64,000 nt of DNA from Thamnaconus septentrionalis (GCA_009823395.1 CM020501.1:31163361-31227360); one strand, 5' to 3'. Positions 40,219-51,774 are shown, numbered from the stretch's first letter. The notes: generated by a model from the sequence alone, not told the origin. Program-made: numbers and translations.

Positions 40219-43200
40219 ATGACACTCTCCCAGCTGGCATTGGAGGACGTGGAGGCCCTGTGCTCAGGTTGGCAGAGGGCGGGACTGAGACGCGTACTGT
40301 GCTGTAAAGCATCCTTCATTCTATTTGATGTGATGTCAGCTTATGATGCACATCTAGCTGCAAAAGCATATATAATTTTCAGTGTTGACAGAAGACAAAG
40401 CTCTCGTGGCACGCGATGAAGTGACGCTCGTGCATTTACGTCTTCCCCCCACCCCCCCCCCCCAAGTCTCACAAATAATAATAAATAATAATAATGAATT
40501 TTATTTATATTGCACTTAACATAAAAAGAATCTCAAAGTGCTACAAGAAGCATAAAAGCTAATATAGACAAGAGCAAGAGACATAAAAGATATAAAACCT
40601 GCTGTCAGACATAATTCGTAAAACAAAAAACAAAAAAAAACAACCCACAACCCGAGCAATGAGATATAAAAGGACATAAACCTAATGTAAAACATATTTA
40701 AAAAAAAAAAAAAAAAAAAAAAACACAACCAGAGCAATGAGACATAAAAAAGGCAAAGGAAAGGCCTTTGTGGAAAGGAAAGTCACACAGTTGTCTTTTT
40801 TTCATTTTAAAAAATGCACCCCAGTGAAAGCGACAACACAAAGTAAACCCACAAAGAGTCATTTTTATGAAGCGAAGCACTGTGACGCATCTTCTGCACC
40901 TCCTGTGGGTTCAGTCAGCCGTTGTTAGACTTTGGCAAAGACTCCTCTTGGTTATTTTTGCTAATCTTTGATTGCAGAGACCTCGTTTCTGATGGCTGAC
41001 CCCGCAGGCCCCCTCCTGGATCAAGACGATAAAGACGCAGCTCTCTTCTCTCTGAAGGAGGAGGCGCCACAGTCACCCCCACTCCTCTCCTCCTCCCCCT
41101 CCCACTCCCTATCGCCCCATGAGTTCCTGTTTTGCACCCCGCCCAGTTCTGCTTCACCTCCCTCTCCCCCTCTGGGCCACTCGGCGACGCTGGCAGAAAA
41201 GGCCGGTGCAGAATCCCTGTTTATGCCCTGGCTGAGTGGCGGCAGCCTGCTTGATGCTGAAGATGCAACAGATGACTGTAAAGGTGAGGAGAAGCACCGG
41301 GGGGGGGAGGAGGAGAAAGGGAGAAAAGTTTCAACGTTTGTGACCGACGGTGTGTCGTTGGTACGGAAGCGCATTGCATTCACTTTACGAGTGTGTGTTG
41401 TTGCTGCTTGTTGTTTTGAGACCAAAGACAAATTTCCACAATACAGTGGTCCCTGGTTTATTTGCGGGGGATGCGTTCTAAAAATAACCCGCAATGGACG
41501 AAATCCGCCAAGTAATCAGCTTTATTTTTTACAATTATTCTACATGTTTTAAGCCGTAAAACCCCCAACCACACACTTTTATAGACTTTTCTCAGACAGG
41601 CATTAACATTTTCTCACATTTCTCTCTTATTTAAACACTCTCAAAGTTCATAAGTACAACATTAGTAAATGAAACCAAAGATCAAAACCTGTTTTCAAGC
41701 CCCAAACATTTTTAACAAATTTAATTTCAATGATCAATCTATGAGGTTTGACACATAAGAAATTATTACCAGTAACTCACGGCGTCTTCACCGTCATGGT
41801 GCCTCTTTTCAAACATGAACATTTCTGTAAATCTGGCTCGCCGAACGCATTCTGTACTGTACAGGAGACACTGCACGGAGGAGATTGATTGACAATGGTG
41901 TAGTAAAGTACAGTCCTTTAGCCAATCAGGACGCAGAACACGTGCGGTTCTCCCTTAGCCAATCAGGACGCCAAACACAATGCGCGTTCAAACTGTACGC
42001 TGTAAAAAAAAAAAAAAAAAAAGCATGCAAAATTACACTAAATATTCCACGAAAGGTGAACCGCGTTATAGTGAGGGACCAGTGTATAGACAATAAATGA
42101 ACTAAGAAACTTTTTTTTGACTGATTTTCACCAGTTGAAGTCATTGTTTAATCAAATCAATGAATCTTAAATCAGTAGATGAATCAATAAATGAATTGAT
42201 TCCAGAGATAATTGCCAGCTGCAGCTCTGGTTGCCACCACTGAGTTGACAGCTTTGCTTCTTTGAGTTGAAGGTGTTTAATGGTTTATCATGACTCATCG
42301 CCCTCTTTTTTGTTCTCTATAAATATTTAATCAGTCAACTTTGACTGGTACAGCGCTAAATGGCACCCAAAGGCGCCTCAGAGGAAAGACAAGAACCCAC
42401 TGAACTCCTGAATATGAGCTGAGGCGTCGCAGGTGGCTTAGCTGAACCTGTGCAGCCCTGGTTTAGGTTCAAACCAGGCGCCTTCTGGAATTGTAAAAAT
42501 GCAACACAAAGAGTGTTTTGGAATATTGTTTTTTGTTCTCCTGCTTATGGGTAAATCTCTGTCCACAGATGACGCTTTTGTGGGTATGGAGTGGATGGCT
42601 GAGAAGATTGACCTGAGTGAACTGGACCTGGATTCCCTGATTGGCTCTTGCTCCTCAGACGTCTTACCGAACTCCCCTGAAGTTCTCCTGCCGTCCCTTG
42701 ACCCTCCGATGGATCTGGACCTGGATCCCTTCCCTGCGGCCACGCCCAGCCTGAGCGCCAGTGTGGAGCTGGTTCTGGAGGAGGACACCGAGACCGTCGA
42801 CACAGTCGGAGCCCCTCCGCCCAGCCGTCTGTCCATCTCCGCCCGCTCCAGCCGAGCCCTCAGATCTTCTGGATGAAGAGCAAACGGCCGCTGACCTGCT
42901 TGCGTCTCTTCCTCCCGCTGGGAGCATCGTGGTGGTGCTGGCTGACGAGAAGCAACCACTCCTCCATCACTCTGTCCAAGTCTCTCCTTCGGCCAGTGAG
43001 TGGGACAGCGACTCTGGCATCGAGTCTCTGGGCAGCTCACCCACTCGCATCCTGTCGCTCCCCGTGGCTCCCGACCCAACTGCTGGATCTTCCAGAACCA
43101 AGCCATACGCCAGACCACAGTCGGCGGCAGCCGTCTCCAAAATCAAGCAGGGGCCACCGGGCGCTCCCAAACTGGTGGAGAAGAAGCTGAAGAAGATGGA

Positions 43201-43408
43201 GCAGAACAAGACGGCGGCCACCCGCTACAGACACAAGAAGAGGATCGAGCAGGATCTGCTCAACACGGAGCTGGAGGAGCTGGAGAAGAAGAACGGCGAG
43301 CTGGCGGAAAAAGCCGAGTCCATCAGTCGGGAAATCAAGTACCTGAAAGACTTGATGGAGGAGGTTCGCAAGCACCACCGTGGGAAGACGAGCTCGACCG
43401 CTTCATGA
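40219..43408 (+). CDS. atf4: Activating transcription factor 4 (bZIP), three coding exons, apparent one-base frame break
   Basis: ATF4 is the transcription effector of the integrated stress response, controlling amino-acid and redox genes. Coding exons are 40219-40267, 40978-41283 and 42569-43408. The start reads MTLSQLALEDVEALCSETSF; the ATG at 40219 was chosen because the exon-1/2 frame is continuous and uORF2 overlaps it. Exon 3 opens with DDAFVGMEWMAEKIDLSELD, like human FSGTDWMLEKMDLKEFD. The C-terminal bZIP reads KKMEQNKTAATRYRHKKRIE and then a leucine zipper. DSGIES is the beta-TrCP degron motif. Between about 42781 and 42870 the frame must move forward by one base. Without that shift a stop follows at 42874, before the bZIP. 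With one base removed the protein is 397 residues. A homopolymer error near 42811-42815 (GCCCCT) is likely; a real disabling mutation is the alternative. Downstream of the stop, ATTAAA (43459) and AATAAA (43825-43830) are possible poly(A) signals. Confidence 0.9.
41444..42084. mobile_element. Tigger/pogo-like non-autonomous element in atf4 intron 2
   Basis: The left end CAGTGGTCCCTGGTTTAT is flanked by TA (41442-41443). The right end (complement) CACTGGTCCCTCACTATAAC is followed by TA (42085-42086). The 641-bp element has no transposase ORF. CAGTGGTCCC ends are typical of the Tigger group of Tc1/mariner. Confidence 0.75.
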
Positions 43409-43671
43409 AGGCTCTGCTGTGAGCAGGAACCCTGCTGTTGTAAAAGATCTGGCAGAATATTAAAGATGTGAGAGTGCAGTCAACTGGAGTGGTTGGATGA
43501 AATGTGAAGCATCGGTACTCCTGTCACAATCCCAACATGGTTCATTCACTGTTAGGGTCTTTAGTTGTAATACTGCCCCCCCCACTCCCCACCTTCACCA
43601 CCCCCACCACACCCGACCTTCTGCCCACCTTCAAGTCCAGAGAGGGGCCTCAGCATATTCAGCAATTCTTG

Positions 43672-43674
<3 letters not shown>

Positions 43675-43760
<86 letters not shown>
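43675..43760. repeat. (GT)n microsatellite in the atf4 3'UTR or just beyond
   Basis: About 85 bases of GT repeat between the two candidate poly(A) signals of atf4. Confidence 0.95.
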
Positions 43761-43763
<3 letters not shown>

Positions 43764-43824
43764 CTGTATGTATACGTGTATGTATTTATATGTATACGTG
43801 TGTGTGTGTGTATTTGTTTTTATA

Positions 43825-43830
43825 AATAAA
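43825..43830 (+). terminator. atf4: Possible atf4 polyadenylation signal AATAAA
   Basis: Canonical hexamer 417 bases after the stop. A closer ATTAAA lies at 43459-43464, so the transcript end is uncertain. Confidence 0.45.
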
Positions 43831-43919
43831 TGTTTGACAGTGGTTTAAGTGATGCGTCTTGTGCTGTGTTGGTGTGCATTGTCTGAGGGACTGCAGAAAG
43901 TGCACTCTTTTCAGTCTTA

Positions 43920-44520
43920 TGCTGGGTCTCAATTCAGGGTCTGCATCCTTGAAGTGCGCATTATGAAAGGAAGTTGCGTCACTGCACTGCGCGAAGGCTC
44001 GTCCCAATTCCCAAAGGTCCTTAGGACGCTCAAAAGGCGGACTGGGAATGCACCCTCGTTTTAGCCAATTCCAAGGCTACACCGCTACTGTCCTTCACGT
44101 CCTTCTGTATCCCAGGATGCTTTGCGTGCTGCTGCAAAGCATCCTGGGATCCTGGGAAGTCAGCTGAAATTAGCGCCATCTACTGGCAAAGACACAACAT
44201 TTAAATTTAAGTATTGAAACTTCACATTAAAGTATTCAGTTTTTAACGTAGGGTTTTTCTTATTTGAACATCCAACACCATCGTTAGATGGCGAACCATT
44301 GGTTAGCTTGATGCTATGAGAACGTCACTTCCGGGGTTGGCCAGCAGGAGGGAACGGCGGTGACTCAACCAGGAAATACGCTGAAGGCTAGACCGTCCCG
44401 TGTGGTTACCGAGGAGGCGGAGTTTGGGTTGGTCCTTCTCAGTCGGGTCCTCAAAGAACGCTTCCTTCAGACGGAGGACACTCGGGTCGAAGGGTGCAGA
44501 CCCTGAATTGAGAAACAGCA
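43920..44520. mobile_element. Harbinger-like non-autonomous DNA element with TTA target duplication
   Basis: The left end is TGCTGGGTCTCAATTCAGGG; the right end (complement) is TGCTGTTTCTCAATTCAGGG. Both sides carry TTA (43917-43919 and 44521-44523). The 601-bp element includes an internal inverted pair (atcccaggatgctttgc / gcaaagcatcctgggat, about 44110-44152). Three-base TWA duplication suggests PIF/Harbinger. Confidence 0.75.
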
Positions 44521-44524
44521 TTAG

Positions 44525-45410
44525 TCTGAACTATGGAAGTGCATTGCATTCAATGGATAAAACAAATTAGGCACCTTAACTAACGTTAATTACAGGAAAT
44601 GATGTCGTAATTCCGAGATGAGGATCCTTGGGGGATGTAGGATTTGTAGCAGGTGCTGTGCAGTATTTTGAGTCGCCACCAAACCAGATTGGATTCTTTT
44701 CAAATGCATGAATTTGCGACCATGAAGCGTCTTGAGTTGATTCAACTGCTCCTGCAGAAAGACTGAGTAGGCTTTCCGCCTGAACCATCCCAACCATGAG
44801 AGATGACACACTAATATTCATACGACCCTCAGTTTTAAGAAATGCAGGTATTTCCCAGCGTCTCAAACCAAGAAGGTGGTGATTAACTGTAATAGCGCCA
44901 TCATTGCCCACTGATTAGAAATGATTTACAGACATCTCTTTTTTTTTTCTTTTTTTTTTATCTAAAGCTTTCTTCATAATTACAAGACAAGGTGCCAATT
45001 TTTTTTTTCTTATCCAGTGAATGCAATGCGCTAATCAACAGCCGGCTCATCAAAAAAAAAAAAAAAAAAAGTGACTGCTGGCTGAAGCTCCATCAGGAAA
45101 CGTGAGTGTAGATGTTAATGGGGAGAGACGACACAGTGGAGGGTTGGATTTGTGCTGATGACACTACAGTGCTGATCACACACAGATGGCCAGTAGTGAC
45201 TTCCAGCTGTAAGGACGCCGTAGTTCCTGGAAAGTAAACGATAAAGTGGTCCAGCTATATATTCAGGGACATTTAACCTGTTGTGGTCAACAGAGTGGTG
45301 ATGTTAGGAGAATGAATTACAGACGTATGAATTGAGACTGTTTTGGTTGTAGTGAATGATAATATAGAAATGCTCTCCATTATGCCTTTATAACTCCTGT
45401 ATCCCATTGA
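44525..45410. other. Intergenic, no gene seen
   Basis: AT-rich with poly-T and poly-A runs; the short ORFs show no similarity I recognise. Confidence 0.45.
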
Positions 45411-45411
45411 C

Positions 45412-46032
45412 TAGGGCTGGGCGAATTTGGACAAAAATAAAATCCCGCTTTTTTTTTTTTTTTTTTTTTTCTTTCCCCTCTCTCATGAAATCTTTTCGAT
45501 TTAGATATTTTTTGGTGAAACTACAAAAGACAATGGAATAAATTATTTAAAATAGCAAACAAAATTCCCTATTGGCAATGAAGTGCAACTGAAAGACGGC
45601 GTAAATCATCCTTGGGTTTAGTAAAGTGACAACATTTACAGTCTTCTTGACCAAACAAAGATGAGTCCTTTGGGATTAATGAAGTGAGAATCTCACTTTC
45701 ACCAAACTTCACTTGAAAATGAACAGGTTCTTCACAAACAAAGACAAAGTTCCCTTATTTGTGAATAAAGTGAAAAAACTTTATACAAACACAAATGATT
45801 CCCTCTGTGTATGAAGTGACAACCTGAACTGTCTTACACCAGACATCACTTTAAAAATAAAAAGGTTTTTCTATTATCTCGAACCACGATGAATGGATAA
45901 AGTGAAAAACTTCCACATTTTGGAAGCATAAGAGATTCCATGATTTTAAAATTTTCCTTTTTTTTTTTTTTTTTTTTAACATCGTCTTCACTAATAAATC
46001 CAGTTTTGATTTGAAATCAAATCACGGCCCTA
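45412..46032 (+). mobile_element. hAT-type MITE, CAGGGCTGGGC family, copy 2
   Basis: The ends are TAGGGCTGGGCGAATTTGG and, on the opposite strand, TAGGGCCGTGATTTGATTTC. The flanks ccattgac (45404-45411) and ccatagac (46033-46040) are an 8-bp target duplication with one mismatch. The interior is related to 1719-2202 through the GAAGTGCAACTGAAAGA and cagtcttcttgaccaaac blocks. Confidence 0.75.
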
Positions 46033-46109
46033 CCATAGACACAATAAATATATATTTGCTGTAAGGATACAACACATTTTTATTTAAATTAATAAATCTG
46101 GTTTAAAAC

Positions 46110-46625
46110 TGGGCCCTGTCGCAACAAAAGTAGGATATTCCGACATCCAGGATACAAACCAAAGCTGAGTTCAACCAATCCAGAGCACGAGAGTTAAATG
46201 GACCAAGAAGCCAGGATTAGCAGCTCATCAGGCCAGGTGATGCCAATCCTGGATGAGTGCGGGCTCCTTCAATAGGCCCAGGTATCGCGCTCACATTCAC
46301 TCATTCACCATGGCAACCAGAGCCAAGGACCTTCTCCCATCTGTGGTGGAAATCCTCATGGAGGTCAAGGAGCAAGTAAGAAAGAAAGGCAACAACAAAG
46401 AGATAAAGTCTGCTTATATAGTGAATAAATACACACTGCTGAAACCATCACAGTTATAATCCATATAGTCAATGAATTAACATCTCTTTCTCTTTCTGAT
46501 CCCTGCTGTCTGTGAATGTCCTCCAGTCTGTGCTGGTGCTGCTCCAGATTCTCATGCGTTTCCTCTGGGGGGCGCTCTGGCTGAACTCTTGTGCGTCCAT
46601 GTGCCAGTTGGCAAAAAGAGGCATA
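46110..46625. mobile_element. Possible Harbinger-derived fragment
   Basis: The left part begins GGGCCCTGTCGCAACAAAAG. Short pieces resemble the Myb/SANT-like ORF of Harbinger-type elements (MATRAKDLLPSVVEILMEVK) and, on the minus strand, ENLEQHQHRLEDIHRQQ. No complete ends or ORFs are present. Confidence 0.35.
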
Positions 46626-46629
46626 CAAT

Positions 46630-48540
46630 TACATTTTATTTATTTTGATGAGTTTTTTTTAATTTGAAATTTAATTTTGCATGTGAAGCAATACTAAGTT
46701 ATTTATTGTATAGTTTTAAGCTTTGCTTGTTCCATAGTTAGGTTGAAGCAAAACTTGTTTGGGTCCATATAAAAAGCTTCACTGTTCTATCTGGAGGAAG
46801 ATTTTTTTTTTTTTTTCCAATAAATATCAATGTTGGCTCGTGACTTTTTCCAAGTTTTCCATTTTGGCCCACTGTGTGTTTGAGGTTGACACCCTGGTGT
46901 AGAGGATCGCTTCTGTAAAAAGCCTGCATCAAGGTTCACTTCCTCGATGCGCTTCTTGAATTGGATTAAAAGTGATGTGTAACCTCCACCCAGAAGAGAC
47001 CCGTCGAGTTTCATATCAGCAAAACTGTTTTGGTTCTGCCAGGTGATGCACTGTGCACGGGGGGGGGGTTCTGTTCATATCTTATCGAAGGAGGCCAAGT
47101 GCACGGTAATGAAGACTCAGAAGCTGACAAAGTTGGAGCGTTTTCTAATTCCAATGTAACTGATTCCAAAGAACAAACCAAGACAAACATGCAAAAGGAC
47201 AGACTATTAATAAGATGCATCAGAGTCACTGTAGACATTTGATCAAAAGTAATGTGAACTTTCTTCTGATACTCGGCTTTGAAACGTTTAATGGTGATTT
47301 ATTTTTTTATTTTTTTTATTTTCTTCCAGTTCAGTGAATGCCACCTTCGTGCAGCCATACATTACCTAGTTTGGATGCATCTAGGAGTTTTTGCCGCTGG
47401 ATGACAGATAGCAGATCAACAATGTCTTCCTGTTGTACATATTTCAAGACTTCTTTTGACTCCAATCTAGCTCACAGAAGTGCAGGAGTTTTATCTGGTT
47501 GGGTAATGGAACATCTAAAATCTAGGTGTACTGAAAGCTGATAAACTGTATTAGTTGACATGTGTGAAGATTGGATTGGTTTTACAGGGCCATCTTGACC
47601 AAAGGGGAAGGAATTTTAGAAATAAACTGAAAGTGGCTTTTATCAAAAACCAGCAGAGCCACATCCCACTGGTCCGCTGCTTGTTTTGTATTTGAAAGGC
47701 TGCTCGTCGCCCATTGCAGCGGATTATTTCTCGTCCTGTACTACCATCTAGTGCCTCTTTATCGCAACAACATTCCCATAGACTTGGACAGCCGTCTCAC
47801 ATTTTTTTGACCCATCATACACAAGAAAACGCAATTGTTTATACATCAACGTAAATATGAAAACGTTCAGCACAGGAACAAAGTAAAATTGGGCTAATTG
47901 CAATTTGAAGAAGAAAATTCCATCCATAGTCGGCGCAAAATGAACTATCACTCACAATCCACAGGAAATAAATAACGTCTTTTATCAATTTGACAGCAAC
48001 CTCTAGGCTTCAAATCACAAACCTGACCAATCAGAAACAGACGCCTTTCTAAATAAACTGGACCTCCCAACAAATTTAATCAAGAGTTTCAAGACTGCGT
48101 GCAGAATTTTACTGAATTTTACTTTATTGAAAATGATTCAGTTATGAGTGATATAAAGACTATGTACAGAAGTCATCTTTCCGTTTAATCATTAATTATT
48201 TTATATGAAAGGTTTTATAATCATAAACGAAAGAATGGTTGCAATGAAAGTCAATATTCAACAGTTTAAGAAATTGAGATATGGAAATATACAAAACAAC
48301 AAGATATGCCACGATTTCCAATTTACGTACTGCATTTCTTTCAAATTGAAAAACGTTTTATACCGATGCGCCTGCGCAGGCTCATCGCATGACTGACAAA
48401 TATAGCCAAGGGGGCCTTAGTTTCGATAATATGTCTGATAAATTCACGTCTATGTTCATGAGCAGAGGTTTTTTGGGGGGTCTATTTTAACGTCGATTAA
48501 GAAGTACATAGTCGCTTATTATTAACGTTAACCATCGCAG
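46630..48540. other. Intergenic, no gene seen
   Basis: AT-rich with homopolymers; no recognisable coding exon. Confidence 0.4.
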
Positions 48541-48571
48541 GTAGCGTCCACATCGGCATCCGTAGGGAGGG

Positions 48572-48757
48572 GAAATGACGTAACCAGGAAGTAGGCGGGG
48601 TTATTCCCAAACTTTAAATCTGTTTTTGGTGACAGCCTGTCATTTTATTTTATTTTATTGCAACGGTTAACGGAAGAGGAACTGTATACCTCAATCCTAT
48701 CAGTCACCGCTGCTTCTTACGTCACTTCATGCTATTTAGGAAGCTCTTCATCCAAAG
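48572..48757 (+). promoter_or_regulatory. Promoter motif and probable non-coding first exon of the HIT-like gene
   Basis: The block at 48572-48598 repeats, with one mismatch, the CRE/ETS-type motif ahead of rps19bp1 (34393-34419). A donor AAAG|GTAAGC lies at 48757/48758. The exon lacks an in-frame ATG, so it would be 5'UTR joined to the acceptor at 49588. Inferred from signals only. Confidence 0.45.
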
Positions 48758-49589
48758 GTAAGCAAGCCAGTGACGCTGGTCGGCCACTCGAGTCTCACCA
48801 ATTTCAACGAGCAACACCCCGAAAAGTGATTATACTCGCTATACCTGACTTAGCGAAGACAGGAGCCCAGAGAATAAAACACAATGAAGCCTTGTATATA
48901 TACACTGTATATACTCTCCTGATCACAATCTTAAAGACTTAAGAATTTGCATTTTGCATTGCTGGATCTAAGGAGAGCTTCGAAGTGCAAGAAGAAGAAA
49001 TGGGAGCAAGAGGAGAAACAAATTGAGCTGAGCAATTTGTTGAAAACAACAATTTAACTGAATGAAATGGGCTGATCATCAGCTGATCAAAAGTTTAAGA
49101 CCTCAGCCTTTAAGAGCCTAAATCTGTGTGAAAATGTGGATTCCGTGCCATTTTCTGTCAAGTCATCACTCTGTCAAGATCTCCTGATGGCAAAGGCAAA
49201 AAAAAAAAGAAAGAAAGCAGAAGCTGCACAAACAAGGCCTCTCACAATGTGCTATCGCTGCTGAGGTTGGATGCAGTAAGATAGTCATTTTGATTTTTTT
49301 TTTTTTAAGATCCTGAGGGTTATGGAACAAAAAAGTCAAGTGGTAGACACCAAAAACTTCACCGGCGCTGAGCCGGAGGATCTGAATAGCTGTCCCTGAC
49401 CCAAATTAAGGCCATTATATATATATTATATATATTCTTTCTAGGACGGACAGACCTGCAATGGGTGTCACTGTCATTCATGTGTATGGGTCACAACAAC
49501 AAGACAGTGGTAATCTGCGTACAGTGAATGTCCAGAACTGTGTATGAGCTGCTGGTGCTTGACGGTATTTTTCCTCCGATGTTGTCAGA

Positions 49590-51603
49590 ATGAACAGCGC
49601 TCCCCAACATGTTATCTGGGAGGCAGCGGGTCTGGTAGCTTACCTGAACCCCCGGCCTTGGAGCCCGGGCTGTGTCATCGTGGAGCACCGTACCCAACAC
49701 AAGCTGGGAGGCAGCGTCTTCCACCTGGAGAAGAAGGACTTTCTATCCTGGATGCTGGGAGCGAGGGCTGTTGCGGAGCTGCTGTGCGACAGACTGGCGG
49801 TGCAGAGATGTGCTTTGGTCAGCAGACCCCACAGCGACAGATCCGTCCAGGTACAGCCAGTTTGACTGACTTCATATTACCAAACTGGAGCATTTAAAAA
49901 GCTCTATTGGCTTGAAATAGCATAAAACTCAATCAAATGTGTTTTTTAAGATTTTACCTCAACAGCACAGCCTGGTAAAATAAGTTGCGTTTCGCACTGC
50001 AACTACAGGTACGACCCGAAAAATGAGAATATCAAGTAAAAGTTGTTTTATTTTGGCAATTTAACATGAAAGATGAAAGCAACACATTTTATTGAGCCAT
50101 TCCACGCAAATTGACATCTCAAGCAGTTCCTTGTTGTAACTTTGCTGATTAAGATTTTCAGCTTATTAAAACCACAAAGCCACAAACTCAGAACATTATT
50201 ATAAAATTTGAGGGTTTTTTAAGCTGCAAGACCTGATCAGCAAAATCCAAAGAAATAAAAACTTGAAATATATTGATTTGCATATTATTCCTTTATATAA
50301 TATGTCAAATTCACCTTTTAAGTTGAATTGCACAAATACAACAACCTTTTCAGGATATTCTAATTTTCTGGGTAGCACTGTACACTTGCTATGTAGCAAC
50401 ACAACCAGAATATTGTCGCACAAAATGGTTAATTATTGCCATGTTTTGGCTGCAATAATAAACATCTCAATTACTGAAAGTCATCACAAATGAGGGAGAG
50501 GAGTGAAAAAAAAAAAAACAGTCGGAAGAACGGAGACGTTTTTGACTGGCGAACCTCTGCCAGGATTTCCAGGGAAAGAATCTGAACAACGTCCATGTTT
50601 GTTGATGATCGTAGGTCATTAAAGATGTTCCCTTAACTTTACATCACATAAAGAAACACTTACTGATGCTTTTCCATCCATTTTTAACTCTTTATCAAGC
50701 CCTTGATAAAGCTTCAGCTGCCTGATAACGATAACTAATAATTATAATCAGGTGTGTTAAATTAGCCTGAAGTTCCAACATTACTGTTATTAAAAAAAAT
50801 TAAAGTGCCAACAGTGTAAACAAAGGTCAATGTACAAAAAAGGGAAAAAAAAACAACATTTGATATATTATATTAAGTGTATGACTTTTCTGCTTTTAAT
50901 AAACTCGCTTGGTTGGTACATTATCGCTGGGCAGATCCGCATTATTCCTCTACATGGTCTGAGTGAAGAGTGGCGCCCTCACTTGGCAGGACAGGAGGAG
51001 TACCATGCTTCTGATCCAGGTTACTGCACTTCAAAGACTGCTCCAAGATGGAGCGACTCCAGACTGAGTGAGATCCAGGCCAAGATCCGAGCCAAGCTAC
51101 CGTCAGCGGATGCCCCGCCCAGTTACTCCTTCCTGGGAGAAGATCCAGCGCACCCTGGATTGTTCTCACGCATCGTCCGAGGAGAGGAGCAGCAGTGGCG
51201 AGTGTGGGAGAACAAAAGCCACGTGGCCTTTCTCACTCCTTTCCCCAACTCCCCTGGTTTCACTGTGTTGGTACCACGCAGACCTTTGACCTCTGACATC
51301 TTCAAACTGGAGAGGGCAGACTATGAGGGACTGGTTCTTGCCTCCAGGGAGGTGTCCAGACTTCTGGAGGAAGGTCTGGGTGCCAGGGGAACAGGGCTGA
51401 TCTTTGAGGGCTTTGAGATTGACTACGCTCATGCCAAGCTGATACCACTGCTCCCACCTTCACCACATCAAAGCCTGGCTGACACATGTGGACCTCCAGA
51501 GTTTTACCCTACTTACCCTGGATATGTGACCTCGGAGGATGGACCTGAGGCCAACCTGGAAGATCTTCAGAATTTGCAAACCCAAATTACTGGAACTGGT
51601 TAA
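49590..51603 (+). CDS. Uncharacterised protein with two HIT-like modules, two coding exons
   Basis: Exons 49590-49850 and 50935-51603 agree in phase and give 309 residues. The acceptor (TTGTCAG|A) sits just before the ATG. The C-terminal half reads as a HIT-superfamily fold: FSRIVRGEEQQWRVWENKSH, VAFLTPFPNSPGFTVLVPRR, then GLIFEGFEIDYAHAKLIPLL. In bacterial-type HIT proteins the last strand usually reads HxHxK; here Tyr replaces the first His. The N-terminal half also fits a degenerate HIT-like module (WSPGCVIVEHRTQHKLGGSV and SVQIRIIPLHGL). HIT proteins are nucleotide hydrolases or transferases; with the altered motif, activity is uncertain. I do not recognise a named vertebrate gene. It is convergent with sun2. 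AATAAA at 51833-51838 lies in a retroposon tail and may end the transcript. Confidence 0.75.
50006..50380 (+). mobile_element. Mariner-type MITE, copy C
   Basis: Flanked by TA (50004-50005 and 50381-50382). Its ends are CAGGTACGACCCGAAAAATG and, complemented, CAGTGCTACCCAGAAAATTA. It belongs to the same family as 1241-1586 and 12659-13022 and lies in the intron of the HIT-like gene. Its middle has diverged from the other two copies. Confidence 0.8.
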
Positions 51604-51774
51604 TCCGTTTAGCTCGGCTCTGAGTTAGCAGCTGCGCTTAGTCGCTACGTTTCTATAAAAATGATCTCAATGTTTCCACAATCTGCCAAAGAGTATAGAT
51701 ATTTGTCTTTTGCTATTATTATTCAAATCTATTGACGTGTGCCTTCAAATTGAGGACTGATTTTTTTTTTTTTT

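Larger units (their letters stand above)
38486..40999 (+). other. atf4: atf4 uORF2 (63 codons, spliced, overlaps the main start)
   Basis: Joining 38486-38490, 40103-40267 and 40978-40999 gives a frame of 63 codons that begins MASLPATTLSFAAIDSSAET and stops at 40997-40999. It covers the main ATG at 40219 in another frame, overlapping the main coding sequence by 71 mature bases. Human uORF2 is 59 codons, starts MALLTAFSSS and also overlaps the main start. Exon borders fit GT..AG, and the main frame reads through the same junctions. Confidence 0.85.

Noticed and set aside
42822..42850. A tiny intron to explain the atf4 frame break (a GT...AG pair about 25 bases apart exists)
   Set aside because: Vertebrate spliceosomal introns this short are not credible; a one-base sequence error or mutation is simpler.
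42967..43378. Minus-strand ORFs opposite atf4 exon 3
   Set aside because: They are shadows of the GC-rich coding exon.
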